A stretch of DNA of 62,552 bases from DATHBD01 sp035296325 (lineage in GTDB: Bacteria; Actinomycetota; Actinomycetes; Mycobacteriales; Micromonosporaceae), in contig DATHBD010000034.1 of assembly GCA_035296325.1 (NCBI GenBank), positions 1-62,552 of the forward strand, given 5' to 3'. Under the pieces are notes generated by a model. The model made no database searches and was not told where the DNA came from. It saw nothing but the letters and a program-made list of their open reading frames with translations. Below are positions 35,540-43,979 of the stretch, piece after piece. Positions within the stretch are counted from its first letter, which is position 1. Each line of letters begins with the position of its first letter. Position numbers and translations under genes: made by a program.

Positions 35540-36831
35540 TCATGCCGCCCGAAACGCTGCCCGCACCGCACGAGGAATGGAGTAGTCCGACAACACCTGC
35601 GAGTACCATTCGGCCGCTGCCGAGTTTTCGTTGACTACTGCGACGGCGATTTGGGTTTCTTGAACTCCACTCATGTGTGAGAGAACCCTGAAAAACACGG
35701 TCCTCACATAGAAACGATTATGTTCGTAACCTATTACGAAGATGCGGCTCAGAGCCAACTGGCGGAGTCTCAAATCTGTCGCCACTTCGAAGACCCGCCG
35801 AAAAAAGTCAGCAATAGTGTCAGTGTAGCTGAACGGATGACTACCTTCGCTGTACTGGTCAAATGCTTCAATGAGCGTTCGGAAGCCCGACTCGCTGGCG
35901 TCCTGCATAGCTTCTAAGGCGGGCTCGGGCAAACCCGGAACAAATTCCCTATAGAACACCTCGTCATCCCTGTTCGTTATCAAGACTTCAAGCAGACCTC
36001 GTGGAGCGTCGGCATCCCCGCTTAACAGGTTGGTAAGAAGACCTTTCGCTCGCTCGGCCGGAACCTCCATTGATTCGCCATCGTCGGCCAGAAGCGCCAA
36101 TTCGCGTGCGAACTCTGCGGCAGAGGAATACCGGTCGTCTGGGTTCTCTCGGAGGGCCTTCTCGACAATGAAGATGAACTTCGACGGCAATATTTGAAGG
36201 TTGGTGTAGGGGAAAGGGACTCTACCAGTGAGCAGGTGGAACAACGTTCTGCCCATGGAAAATATGTCTGCGGCCGCTCCGACCGCGTGAGCATTATCAA
36301 ACTGCTCTGGGGCCAAGTAGGCAACTGTGCCTATTACCGCTCTAGTCTTGGTGATGGTCACGCTGTCCGTATTGGTGTCCCTGCAGAGTCCGAATCCGCC
36401 ACTACCCACCGACCCTTTAGCTTCAGGATGTTCCCCGGCTTAATGTCGCGGTGGTAGATCCCTTCTTGATGCGCGTGCGATACGGCCTCAGCCACCTGGA
36501 GCATGATATCTATCACCTCTTGCTCTGGGAGGCCATGAGGGTTTCCGTCGATGTAGTCACCTAGATTCCTTTGGGCACGAGGCATCGTATACCAGGGAGG
36601 ATCCGCGGAGAAGTTCCAACTGATGATCGGCATGATTCCCGGATGCTCGAGTGCGCCTTGCGAACGGACCTCTCGATGGAATCGGCGGAGCTCCGCTGCC
36701 GGGTCTGACAACTGCCGATCAGGCAAGAGTCGCTTCATCACGACTTCTTCGCCCGATTCTTGGTCACGAGCGAGCCAGATTTCGGCCTGGCCGGCAGTTG
36801 TCCATTTAGAAGTCCGCCGGTAACGAGCCAC
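35540..36831 (-). pseudogene. Ser/Thr protein kinase, frameshifted at the DFG motif
   Basis: A eukaryotic-like Ser/Thr kinase split between two frames. Part 1 (GTG 36831, preceded by GAGGAGG) has the glycine loop GQAEIWLAR, Lys33 in VMKRL, Glu54 and the catalytic HRDIKPGN (127-134). It reads into VVAD at 36394-36396 and then changes to DSAGTPIRTA and a stop. In the next frame the sequence continues as FGLCRD, GTVAYLAPEQF (APE motif) and the rest of the C-lobe plus a helical C-terminal domain to 35540. One T is missing in GATTTCGG, which would restore ADFG. G+C is visibly lower than in all neighbours. Real loss or a sequencing error are both possible. Confidence 0.85.
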
Positions 36832-37006
36832 ATGAGCCTCCTCGCGAACCACGTTTCCTGTTTTTTAGTAACAGTTCGTCGGCGTGTCGCCTGGAACCGA
36901 ACCATCTTCCGAACCTGCTAACGGTCCACGTTAACAGCTCTTCAATGGCCCGGACGCACTCATCATCTCGGCTATCTGAGGTGCCTGTTCGCTTGGGGTA
37001 TGGCGG

Positions 37007-38083
37007 TCATCCTGCTGGCCGTCCGGGTTCAACTTCGTCGGCCCACGGTGTGGTTAGAGGGTGAGGTTCGCCGGTCAGTGTTGCGAGCGCGCGGGCTACT
37101 TCGTACACGTCGGCGCGGATGTAGGTCGCGGTGGTGCCGGCGTCGTCCTTGCCGTCGTGGCCGGCGTACGCACGTGCCACTCCATATCCGAAGTTTCGTT
37201 CCACCCAGGTCAGGGTGGTGTGACGGAGCCAGTGGGCGCTGATTTGTTGGGTGGCCACCCACGCCAGGTGTTTGCCGAGGCGAAGGAAGAGGTGATCGTA
37301 GCGGCGGACCGTGACCGGGCTGCCGTTGCGGTAGCGCAGCAGCTGGTCTCGTTCGTCTTCGGTGCCGCGTTCGTCGGTGTGTGCGAGCAGGTGGCGCATC
37401 AGGGTGGGTGACACCGGCTGCCAGCGTACGGACTCACCTTTCTCGCGGAGCCGGATGAGGCACTGGGTGTTGTCAAGGTCGCAGGGGCGTAGGGCGAGTG
37501 CGCCGCCTCGACGGCAGGCGGTCTCGGTGTGCAGTCGGAGCAGGAGTGAGTCGAGTTCCGGATCGTTGCCGGTGCTGCCTGCGGTCAGGAAGAGCTCGGT
37601 GAGTTGGTTGTCAGGCAGGGCGCGTCGGGTGCTGGCCAGGCGTCGTGGCTTGGCCACGCGTATCGCCGGGTTGTCGGCTTCGGCGATCAGTCCGTCAGCG
37701 ACGGCGTACTTGTAGAGGCAACGCAGCGCGGAGATCAGGTGTTCGGCGGCGGTACGGCCACCGCGGGAGTTGTTGCGTACCACCGCGGCGGTCTTCGCGC
37801 GTTCGGCGAGCCGGGTGATCTCCAGGGGTGTGGGTTCGTCGAGGCGACGTTCACCCCACGTGTCGGCCACGCGCTTCCAGTAAGGGCTGTAGACACGACG
37901 GCTGCCCGGCGTCACGGCGTCCGCAACCCGGTCGATGTACTCGGTGAATGTTGGTATCGTCTTGGGCGGCCGGGCGGCACCGGTTGCTGCGTCGAGTAGT
38001 TGCTCGGGCGTGATGCCCATGCGGGCCAGGATGATCCGCGCCGCCTCCAGCTCAACGCCGCCGAAAGGATTAGGGCTGGTCAC
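37007..38083 (-). CDS. Tyrosine recombinase/integrase, cassette 2
   Basis: A 358-aa paralogue of integrase 1 with complete catalytic residues: Arg191/192 in TACRRGGALAL, HWLRH (His284, Arg287, His288), GH (His309), Tyr321 in TTATYIR. Compared with integrase 1 it has small insertions in the N-terminal region and between about 238 and 246, and a 17-residue longer C-terminus. GTG 38083 follows GGGAGGAGATCACA. It overlaps the AbrB-like gene by 4 bp and is the last gene of the xis-abrB-int operon. It points toward the tRNA, opposite to cassette 1. Confidence 0.93.
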   Translation of the reverse strand: MTSPNPFGGVELEAARIILARMGITPEQLLDAATGAARPPKTIPTFTEYIDRVADAVTPGSRRVYSPYWKRVADTWGERRLDEPTPLEITRLAERAKTAAVVRNNSRGGRTAAEHLISALRCLYKYAVADGLIAEADNPAIRVAKPRRLASTRRALPDNQLTELFLTAGSTGNDPELDSLLLRLHTETACRRGGALALRPCDLDNTQCLIRLREKGESVRWQPVSPTLMRHLLAHTDERGTEDERDQLLRYRNGSPVTVRRYDHLFLRLGKHLAWVATQQISAHWLRHTTLTWVERNFGYGVARAYAGHDGKDDAGTTATYIRADVYEVARALATLTGEPHPLTTPWADEVEPGRPAG

Positions 38084-38769
38084 TGTGATCTCCTCCCTGT
38101 GGCGCTGCTGTGAAATGCCTTGACCATGTCGTCCAGAGCGGCCATCGAGTAGGCGAGGAGGAGGTCGCGGTCGGAGCAGGCTGCGAGCAGGATTCGATCT
38201 CCTCCCCGCAGTCGCGTTAGATGACGGACGGTGGCGGGCAGGCGAAGAAATCCCTGTTGGGTAATCACCTGGCGGCCGTCGCGCTGCGGTCGGATCATCA
38301 CGGCGCCCTCCGCCACCGATACTGCGATGCGGTCTCCAGGTCGCCATCGCAAGGTTGTCAAGGCCGACCGGTCGGCGATGCGACCCCAGATGTCCATAGC
38401 GGTCACGGTGTAGTACATCGCGTCGCGGTGCTCCGACGCCGTGATGACGGGCATCGGCAGCTTGCTCGCCGGTGTCCGAGGCGATGGACTGTTGAGTCGC
38501 GGGATTGACCCGAGGTGACCCATGGTGGAGCTGTCGGGGTCATTCGTGGGTGACTCCGGGCCCGCGGTGCGGTGCCCGTCCTTGGTCGGTATGGCTGCCG
38601 CCGTTGTATCGGGGTTCGCTTGGTCCCATGTCGCGCCGTGGGCCATGCCCGCTTGCCGGGTCCTTTGGTTGTTGGCTTCGGGGTGAACTGTGGTTGGGGT
38701 TCCGGCTCGGTGTTCTCGGGTGCGTGCCCGAGTACCTGGGAGGCCCGCCCCGGTGGCATTGATGGTCAT
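38080..38769 (-). CDS. AbrB/SpoVT-like DNA-binding protein, cassette 2
   Basis: A 229-aa protein, homologous in its C-terminal 115 residues to the cassette 1 protein: both have a strand-rich region, RLPATVRHLTRLRGGDRILL here against RLPATVRHWCGLTPGSRVLL there, and an AALDDMVKAFH end. The first 110 residues are a hydrophilic, disordered extension (many T, P, R) not present in cassette 1. It overlaps the excisionase-like gene upstream (ATGA) and integrase 2 downstream by 4 bp each. The role is probably regulatory; this is inference. Confidence 0.75.
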   Translation of the reverse strand: MTINATGAGLPGTRARTREHRAGTPTTVHPEANNQRTRQAGMAHGATWDQANPDTTAAAIPTKDGHRTAGPESPTNDPDSSTMGHLGSIPRLNSPSPRTPASKLPMPVITASEHRDAMYYTVTAMDIWGRIADRSALTTLRWRPGDRIAVSVAEGAVMIRPQRDGRQVITQQGFLRLPATVRHLTRLRGGDRILLAACSDRDLLLAYSMAALDDMVKAFHSSATGRRSQ

Positions 38770-38999
38770 CGCCGTTCCCGTCCTGCGTCGGACAGCGCGG
38801 CGGACCGCAGCCACTGGCGCACCTCTGCTGGGTCGTACCGGCGGTGCTTGCCGAGCTTGTACCGCTGCGGTCCGGCGCCGGTGACGCAGAGGTGGTGCAG
38901 GGTCCACGGTGAGATGTGCAGGTACGCCGCCGTCTCGTCGTGGGTCCACAGACGCTCTGGTGTTGTTTCCACGCTCATCACCTCACCGCTAGCTGTCAT
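38766..38999 (-). CDS. Excisionase-like helix-turn-helix protein
   Basis: A 77-aa MerR-like winged-helix protein of the excisionase/HTH_17 type: LWTHDETAAYLHISPWTLHHLCVTG, then KLGKHRRYDPAEVRQWL. It is first in a tightly coupled operon with an AbrB-like gene and integrase 2, the usual xis-int order of actinobacterial elements, so it should bias recombination toward excision. The first ATG (38999) lies inside an 11-bp inverted repeat shared with the divergent XRE gene; a second ATG at 38978 is also possible. Confidence 0.88.
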   Translation of the reverse strand: MTASGEVMSVETTPERLWTHDETAAYLHISPWTLHHLCVTGAGPQRYKLGKHRRYDPAEVRQWLRSAALSDAGRERR

Positions 39000-39074
39000 A
39001 TCGGCAGGTGACCACGATGCGGCGACACTGACTTGCCTGTCAACGGCGTTGAGCGTAAGTTGTCGATATGACAG
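38993..39074. promoter_or_regulatory. Divergent operator: inverted repeat over both start codons
   Basis: CTGTCATATCG (38993-39003) and CGATATGACAG (39064-39074) are perfect inverted copies 60 bp apart. Each copy contains the start codon of one of the two divergent genes (excisionase-like on minus, XRE regulator on plus). The symmetry suggests an operator by which the XRE protein shuts off both its own gene and the xis-abrB-int operon, or near-leaderless promoters with matching starts. Confidence 0.6.
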
Positions 39075-39751
39075 ACGACCAGGTGGGAGCAGTCGGACAG
39101 GTGGCCGGGTTTCGGGCGTCTGACCTGATCGCGTCGCAGCTCAAGCAGCTCCGGGCACGGCGCAATCTGACGGTGAAGGAACTCGCCGCTCGCTGTCAGG
39201 AGATTGGCGGCAGGGACATGACCGCCAACGTGCTGACCAATATTGAGGTACGCAGGCGCGACGTGTCCGCGGACGAGTTGCTTCTGTTGGCCCTCGCCTT
39301 GGACGTCGCCCCGGTCCATCTGCTGACTCCGGCGCCTGGTGCTACGGGCGGTCTGGCGGTGACGGCGGACGTCGTCGCGGACCCGGAAGCCGCCGCGCTG
39401 TGGATCCGCGGCGATGCGGCCCTTCTGCCCTCTCGGGCCACGGCCTACCTCGAATACGCGGCCGAACGGGCGGGGCCCGCCGGTCGTGGTACCAGCGACC
39501 ACGCCGCCGCTGTGCTGCGCGCTCGGGCGGCGGGACTCGCCGCCCAGTACGAGACCGAGGCGCAGCACTTCCTTACCAAGGTCCGCCAACAGGTCACCGA
39601 TCTCGTCCACTACCTGCACGACTCGGTCACCAGTGGCGTCCCCAGCGACGACCTCGCCGACGTCCTGGAGTCGGTCAAGCTGCGGGTCCAGCCCAGCCCG
39701 TCCGCTCTGACTCCGTCCACACATCCGGGTGGACGACGGGAGTCACGATAA
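39068..39751 (+). CDS. XRE-family regulator
   Basis: A 227-aa regulator. An N-terminal helix-turn-helix of XRE type (about 20-85: LIASQLKQLRARRNLTVKELAARC ... LTNIEVRRRDVSADELLLLALALDV) is followed by a long helical region rich in Ala/Gln (about 125-200) suited to dimerisation. It is divergent from the excisionase operon with the shared inverted repeat between them, so it is a good candidate for the element's lysogeny-type repressor. It converges with the helicase gene. Confidence 0.88.
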   Translation: MTDDQVGAVGQVAGFRASDLIASQLKQLRARRNLTVKELAARCQEIGGRDMTANVLTNIEVRRRDVSADELLLLALALDVAPVHLLTPAPGATGGLAVTADVVADPEAAALWIRGDAALLPSRATAYLEYAAERAGPAGRGTSDHAAAVLRARAAGLAAQYETEAQHFLTKVRQQVTDLVHYLHDSVTSGVPSDDLADVLESVKLRVQPSPSALTPSTHPGGRRESR

Positions 39752-39803
39752 ATCGCAGCTCGGACTCACGCATGCCGCGGTGCCTGCGCGACCGTTGTGA
39801 TGG

Positions 39804-42191
39804 CTACGGTTGGTCCGCGGCGCTGTGGTAGCGGTCGAGCCAGCTGGTGGCGGTGGCGTCGCCGCGGCGGGTGAAGACGGCCGCGCCGGTCGATGCCATC
39901 GGGTGTTCGGCGGCCGGGTAGGCCAGGACCGTGGGGTCGCCGGTGGAGCGGTGGCCGGCGACGCTGGTGCCCGTCCAGACTGCGATGGCGGCGCCGGGGG
40001 GTGCGGTGACCTTGACCTCGTTGGGTTGGGCATCGAGGAGGGTGCCGGTAACCCGGTCGCGGAGCAGGGCGGCGTAGTCGGTGGGATCGAGGCGGCAGCC
40101 CGACGGGCGGGCGTTGGCGGTCCAGTCGGGGTTGGTGAGTCCGCGGCGTATCGCGGCGGCGTAGAGGGTCGGGGTGTCGGTGGGGGCGTGCAGTGGGGTG
40201 GCCATCTGTTCGCACATCCACAGCAGCCGTCCGGCGCCGCGCGGTGGTGCGGTGTGCCGCCAGCGGATTCGCCGCGACAGGTCACCGGCCACGACGGCGA
40301 CCCACGGGTGCACGGTGAGCAGGTAGCCCTGCCCTGCGAGCCATTGCAGGTAGCGGGGGGCGAGTTCCCAGATCGGGTACATCATCGCGGTCGGGATCCC
40401 GGCGATCGCCCGTGCCGGGCGGCGCATCGCGGTGGGGCTGTGCGCGGCGAGTTTGAGGGCGGCTTTGGCGAGGTCGCCCGGGATGAACGGGGCCTGTGAG
40501 CCGAGCCCGCCGCGGGTGAAGGTGCGGGTGGTGCCCAGGCGCTCGACATGTCCGCCGGCTTGCAGCACCCGCGCGACGGCGGGTCTGGTGTCCTCCGCGA
40601 TGGGGGCTTCGGCCATGTCGGGCGCGGTGACGGCGAGCAGCTCCAGGAGCCGGTCCTCGGCCTGGGCCGGGTCGCCCGGCACCGTCATCTCGGCGAGCGC
40701 ACGGCGCAGCAGCATTCCAGTGAGGGTGGGCACCATCAACCGGGCCGTCAGATAGCCCAGCTCGGTCGGCGCGAGGTCGGCGTCGCCGGACGGGTGGGCG
40801 GCAGTGGTGACGTAGCCGCCGGCGCTCAGGAAGTCCACCGCGCCGACGACCGCTTCGACGCTGCGGTCGCCCTGGTGGAAGGCGAGGGTCTGTTCCCACC
40901 ACGCCTCGGCTTCACGCAGCGTGGCGATGCGGCCTTGGACGGCTTCGGCGAGGAGGTGGTCGGGCAGGGTGTCGAGGATCTGCGAGTGGACGGTGTACCC
41001 GTCGACGAGGCGCTGCTGCCAGGCGGGCCGTTCGGTCTCGTCGCAAATGAGGTAGGCGAACCCTTCGGTCTCGCCAGCGCCGGCCCGGCCGGCGCGGCCG
41101 AACATCTGCTGCACGGTGGCCACGGACAGCGCGTCCAACCCGACCCGAGTGTCGCGGACAATCACGGCGCGGGCGGGCAGGTTCACCCCGGCCGCGACGG
41201 TGGTGGTCGCGACGAGGACGTCGATGTCGCGGCTGCGGAACCGCCGTTCCGCGTCGTGCTTGTGTGGCCAGTCCTTGTAGTGCAGCCCGATCCCGACCGG
41301 TTCGCACACCGCGTGGACCCGGTCCAGATCAGCCGGGTCGACCCCCTCGACGCGGGCGCCCCGGTCGGCGGCGATCGCCAGGGCGGTGGCCCGGACGTTG
41401 TGTTTGCTGCCGCAGAACACCAGCACGCTGCCACTGTCGGCGCTGACCTGCCGGGTCAGCGCGGTCGTGAGCCGGGCCCGGGCCACGTTGGCGGCTTTCC
41501 AGTCCGACGTGGCGGCGATCATCGGCAGTTGCCAGGTCAGCCGGGTCGGTCGCCACGCCACCCGGACCAGTTCGGCGCCTAGCCACTGGCCGACCTCGTC
41601 GGCGTTGGCGACCGTGGCGGACAACCCGACGATCCGCACCGTGGACGTCTCGCCGCGCACCCGGGCCAGTAGTGCCTCCAGGACCGAGCCGCGCTGCGAG
41701 TCGCCGAGCAGGTGGATCTCGTCGACCACCAGGCACCCGACCTCGGCGAGGGCCTGGCGCACGGACCCGGCCCGGCACAGGGCCTCGAACTTCTCCGTGG
41801 TCGCGACCCACACGTCGGCGTCGCGGACCCGCTGCACGTCCACGGCGTACTCCCCGGACAGGCGTTCCACCCGCAGTCCGGCCTCGCGCCAGCGCTGCAA
41901 CTCCCGGTCCAGCTCGTCGGTCAGGGAACGCTGCGGTACCAGCCATGCCGCCTTGCGGCCCTGCCCGCGCACGGTGTGCAGGGCCGCGACCATCCCGACA
42001 GCGGTCTTGCCCGCCCCGGTCGGCGCGACGACGAGGACGTGCCCGTCGTGGGTGAGCAGCCACGGGATCACCTGGGCCTGTGCCGGGTTGAACGTCGGGT
42101 GCGACAGCAGCGGCACCCACGCGGCGGGCACCAGCTGTTCGGCCGGGGTGTAGACGGGCGGCTCGCCGGTAGTGGCGCATTGGCTTGCCAC
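39804..42191 (-). CDS. DEAD/DEAH helicase, Ski2/Hel308-like
   Basis: A 795-aa superfamily 2 helicase. Motif I is APTGAGKT (56-63), motif II DEIH (157-160), motif III SAT (191-193), and motif VI QMFGRAGRAG, with the ATTTVAAGVNLPAR segment typical of Ski2/Hel308. A winged-helix and helical-bundle region follows and then about 200 residues of unique C-terminus. The role may be DNA repair, element maintenance or defence. Its start overlaps the upstream zinc-ribbon gene by 124 bp, an unusually long overlap; an internal start is possible but the N-terminal segment FNPAQAQVIPWLLTHDGHVLVV is conserved-looking. Confidence 0.9.
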   Translation of the reverse strand: MASQCATTGEPPVYTPAEQLVPAAWVPLLSHPTFNPAQAQVIPWLLTHDGHVLVVAPTGAGKTAVGMVAALHTVRGQGRKAAWLVPQRSLTDELDRELQRWREAGLRVERLSGEYAVDVQRVRDADVWVATTEKFEALCRAGSVRQALAEVGCLVVDEIHLLGDSQRGSVLEALLARVRGETSTVRIVGLSATVANADEVGQWLGAELVRVAWRPTRLTWQLPMIAATSDWKAANVARARLTTALTRQVSADSGSVLVFCGSKHNVRATALAIAADRGARVEGVDPADLDRVHAVCEPVGIGLHYKDWPHKHDAERRFRSRDIDVLVATTTVAAGVNLPARAVIVRDTRVGLDALSVATVQQMFGRAGRAGAGETEGFAYLICDETERPAWQQRLVDGYTVHSQILDTLPDHLLAEAVQGRIATLREAEAWWEQTLAFHQGDRSVEAVVGAVDFLSAGGYVTTAAHPSGDADLAPTELGYLTARLMVPTLTGMLLRRALAEMTVPGDPAQAEDRLLELLAVTAPDMAEAPIAEDTRPAVARVLQAGGHVERLGTTRTFTRGGLGSQAPFIPGDLAKAALKLAAHSPTAMRRPARAIAGIPTAMMYPIWELAPRYLQWLAGQGYLLTVHPWVAVVAGDLSRRIRWRHTAPPRGAGRLLWMCEQMATPLHAPTDTPTLYAAAIRRGLTNPDWTANARPSGCRLDPTDYAALLRDRVTGTLLDAQPNEVKVTAPPGAAIAVWTGTSVAGHRSTGDPTVLAYPAAEHPMASTGAAVFTRRGDATATSWLDRYHSAADQP

Positions 42192-43114
42192 ACCAGGTCG
42201 AACGCGTCACGCGCCGCAGCCGCGCTCGGCCCGACCAGGGTCGGCACGTCGGTACTGAAACGGTCCGCTACGGTGCACGGCCTCGCCCGCGCGGTCAGTT
42301 CCAAGCCGGGCGTGGTGGCGACGGTCTCGTCCTCCACCCAGTACCGCACCGCCCGGAACGGCACCCCGGACGCCGCCAGGCGGGCCTGCAGCGTCGCGGT
42401 GCGGTCGTCGTCGGGCAGCAGCACCCGCACGTCGGCGCCAGTCGGCGCGCCGCGCCATGCGGTCGGGTCGGTGAGCTTCACCCAGTGCAGCGCCCGCTCA
42501 GCCACCACCCGCGGCGGCGGGGGCGGCGACGCGGTGACGCCGGGCCAGCCACCCGCCGCGATGACTCGAATGTTGACCCCGGTGCTCAGGTCGTCCCCGC
42601 AGGCGTGCTCAGCCGGGCCGACGATGACCTGCCGGCCTGCCACGGTCAACGTCTCCTCGGCCAGCGGGGACAGCACCACGTACCCGTCGTCCGGCGCCGG
42701 GCCGGGGCGCAGCCGGCGGCCCACCGCGCGCATCAGGTTCCGCACGCCACCCGACAGCGTCGACCCGCTGCCCCCATCCGCCACTGGACTTGGCACGGGC
42801 CCCGCCGCGTCGCCAGCCAGCGGTTTCATGACGTCGCCGTAGACCTTCGCGCCCACGTCGGCCAGGGTGAACGACGCCGGGCATGCCGGGCACACCAGCG
42901 CCACATACCGGTACGTCTTCCCGGCACTGACGTAGGGCTTGCGCAGGCTGTGCAACGGCCCGGCGCACCGCGGACACGGCCGCACCACCGGCTCCTCGTA
43001 GGACCAGCCCGCCTCGGCAAAGCGCGCGATCGCCGGCGCCGGCTGCACACCCCAGCGCGCCGACGCGACCTGCTGCACCGTGCCCGTGTCGCCCACCCGC
43101 CGACCCCCATCCAC
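42068..43114 (-). CDS. Zinc-ribbon protein with PLD-fold-like C-terminal domain
   Basis: A 348-aa protein upstream of the helicase in the same operon. Cysteines 47, 50, 75 and 78 (CPRC ... CPAC) make a zinc ribbon. The region about 195-310 (GADVRVLLPDDDRTATLQARL ... GVPFRAVRYW ... DVPTLVG ... AFDLVWQ) resembles the phospholipase-D-like effector domains found with TrmB/XRE regulators, but no HKD catalytic motif is visible. The last 40 residues, within the helicase overlap, are Cys/Arg/Pro-rich and may not be functional. A helicase partner sensing or binding nucleic acid is a reasonable guess only. Confidence 0.7.
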   Translation of the reverse strand: MDGGRRVGDTGTVQQVASARWGVQPAPAIARFAEAGWSYEEPVVRPCPRCAGPLHSLRKPYVSAGKTYRYVALVCPACPASFTLADVGAKVYGDVMKPLAGDAAGPVPSPVADGGSGSTLSGGVRNLMRAVGRRLRPGPAPDDGYVVLSPLAEETLTVAGRQVIVGPAEHACGDDLSTGVNIRVIAAGGWPGVTASPPPPPRVVAERALHWVKLTDPTAWRGAPTGADVRVLLPDDDRTATLQARLAASGVPFRAVRYWVEDETVATTPGLELTARARPCTVADRFSTDVPTLVGPSAAAARDAFDLVWQANAPLPASRPSTPRPNSWCPPRGCRCCRTRRSTRHRPR

Positions 43115-43376
43115 ACCAAGCAGAGACGGCCCTCACTGTAGGCAACTCCACCGACACCGAGCACGATGCATCCCACTCGACTCGGCCGCGATCAGCCTCC
43201 GGTCGTCCACGGACCCGCCAACAGCGTACGTGGGACGGGTACCGCCAGGCAGGATGAGCTTGAGCGGAGCCGAGCACCGTCACAGCCGTGGATGGCCCCG
43301 GATGAATGACCTACGGGCTGCCGTTCGGCCGGCGACATAACCGGACATCCGGGCGTGCGTGGCCATCGTCTCCATG

Positions 43377-43526
43377 ATGTCCTACTCATCAGGAGTGATC
43401 GCCGACGTGCATGCCAACGACGACCTGGCAGTGCTGTACGAGTCGGTGCACGATGCTATCCGCACCGCGGGCCGGGACGCGGCGGCGCGTTACCCATACG
43501 CGGACCCGCATTTGACTCTGGCGTGA
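43377..43526 (+). CDS. Very short hypothetical ORF
   Basis: A 49-aa frame (ATG 43377, or GTG 43407 behind GGAG) encoding VIADVHANDDLAVLYESVHDAI and ending PYADPHLTLA. The composition is protein-like, unlike the Arg/Pro-rich random frames around it. No family is recognised. It lies in a 1.1-kb stretch (43115-44238) where I see only weak coding signals. Confidence 0.35.
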   Translation: MSYSSGVIADVHANDDLAVLYESVHDAIRTAGRDAAARYPYADPHLTLA

Positions 43527-43907
43527 GTGCGGATGGTCAATGACCACGGGCAGTCCAAGAGGCGGCTCTACCGAGCGGTGGGTTGTGGTGACGCGGGATG
43601 TGATCTCCCGCGGAGGAGCTGTCACAGCTACGGTTGTTCCCGGAGGCGGGTGGCAACCCGGGTGAGGTTCGCCGACGACCGGGAGTTGGTCATCCCGCGG
43701 CTGACGGCCGAGCGAGGGTTCCCGGACTGTGCGTCAATCGCCGGGCGTGCCGCCGCCTCCAACCGGGTGCCCAACGTCCCCATCGTTCGCGTCGCCGGTT
43801 ACCGGCGCTTCGGTCGGCGAGCCGCCCGCCGTTGGAGTCTGCGAACGGCCGCCGTGTTCCTGCCGCAGAGGATCCATCGCTTCCGCGTGCTCGGCCATAC
43901 CACCTGA
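43527..43907 (+). CDS. Doubtful ORF, possible gene remnant
   Basis: A 126-aa frame whose middle (VRFADDRELVIPRLTAERGF) looks protein-like while both ends are Arg/Cys-rich. GTG 43527 lies immediately after the preceding short ORF stop. It may be a decayed gene; the antisense frame 43734-43979 competes for the same DNA. No function is suggested. Confidence 0.22.
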   Translation: MRMVNDHGQSKRRLYRAVGCGDAGCDLPRRSCHSYGCSRRRVATRVRFADDRELVIPRLTAERGFPDCASIAGRAAASNRVPNVPIVRVAGYRRFGRRAARRWSLRTAAVFLPQRIHRFRVLGHTT

Positions 43908-43979
43908 CATCCTGCTGAGCTCGATTGGGCCCACCGCCTGGCCAGGGTCGGAGCCGCCCTTACCCGAATAATTGGTCAT
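43734..43979 (-). CDS. Doubtful ORF, acidic small protein
   Basis: An 81-aa acidic Gly-rich frame starting MTNYSGKGGSDPGQAVG. The composition is more natural than that of the opposite strand, but no ribosome-binding site is visible and no family is recognised. The local sequence TACCCGAATAATTGGTCATTAAAG around its start is AT-richer than usual, which could mark a promoter. Confidence 0.28.
   Translation of the reverse strand: MTNYSGKGGSDPGQAVGPIELSRMSGGMAEHAEAMDPLRQEHGGRSQTPTAGGSPTEAPVTGDANDGDVGHPVGGGGTPGD

Noticed and set aside
36358..36409. The second part of the kinase as an independent gene starting near 36409
   Set aside because: It begins inside the kinase activation segment with no ribosome-binding site, and its reading is explained by a one-base frameshift in a single kinase gene.
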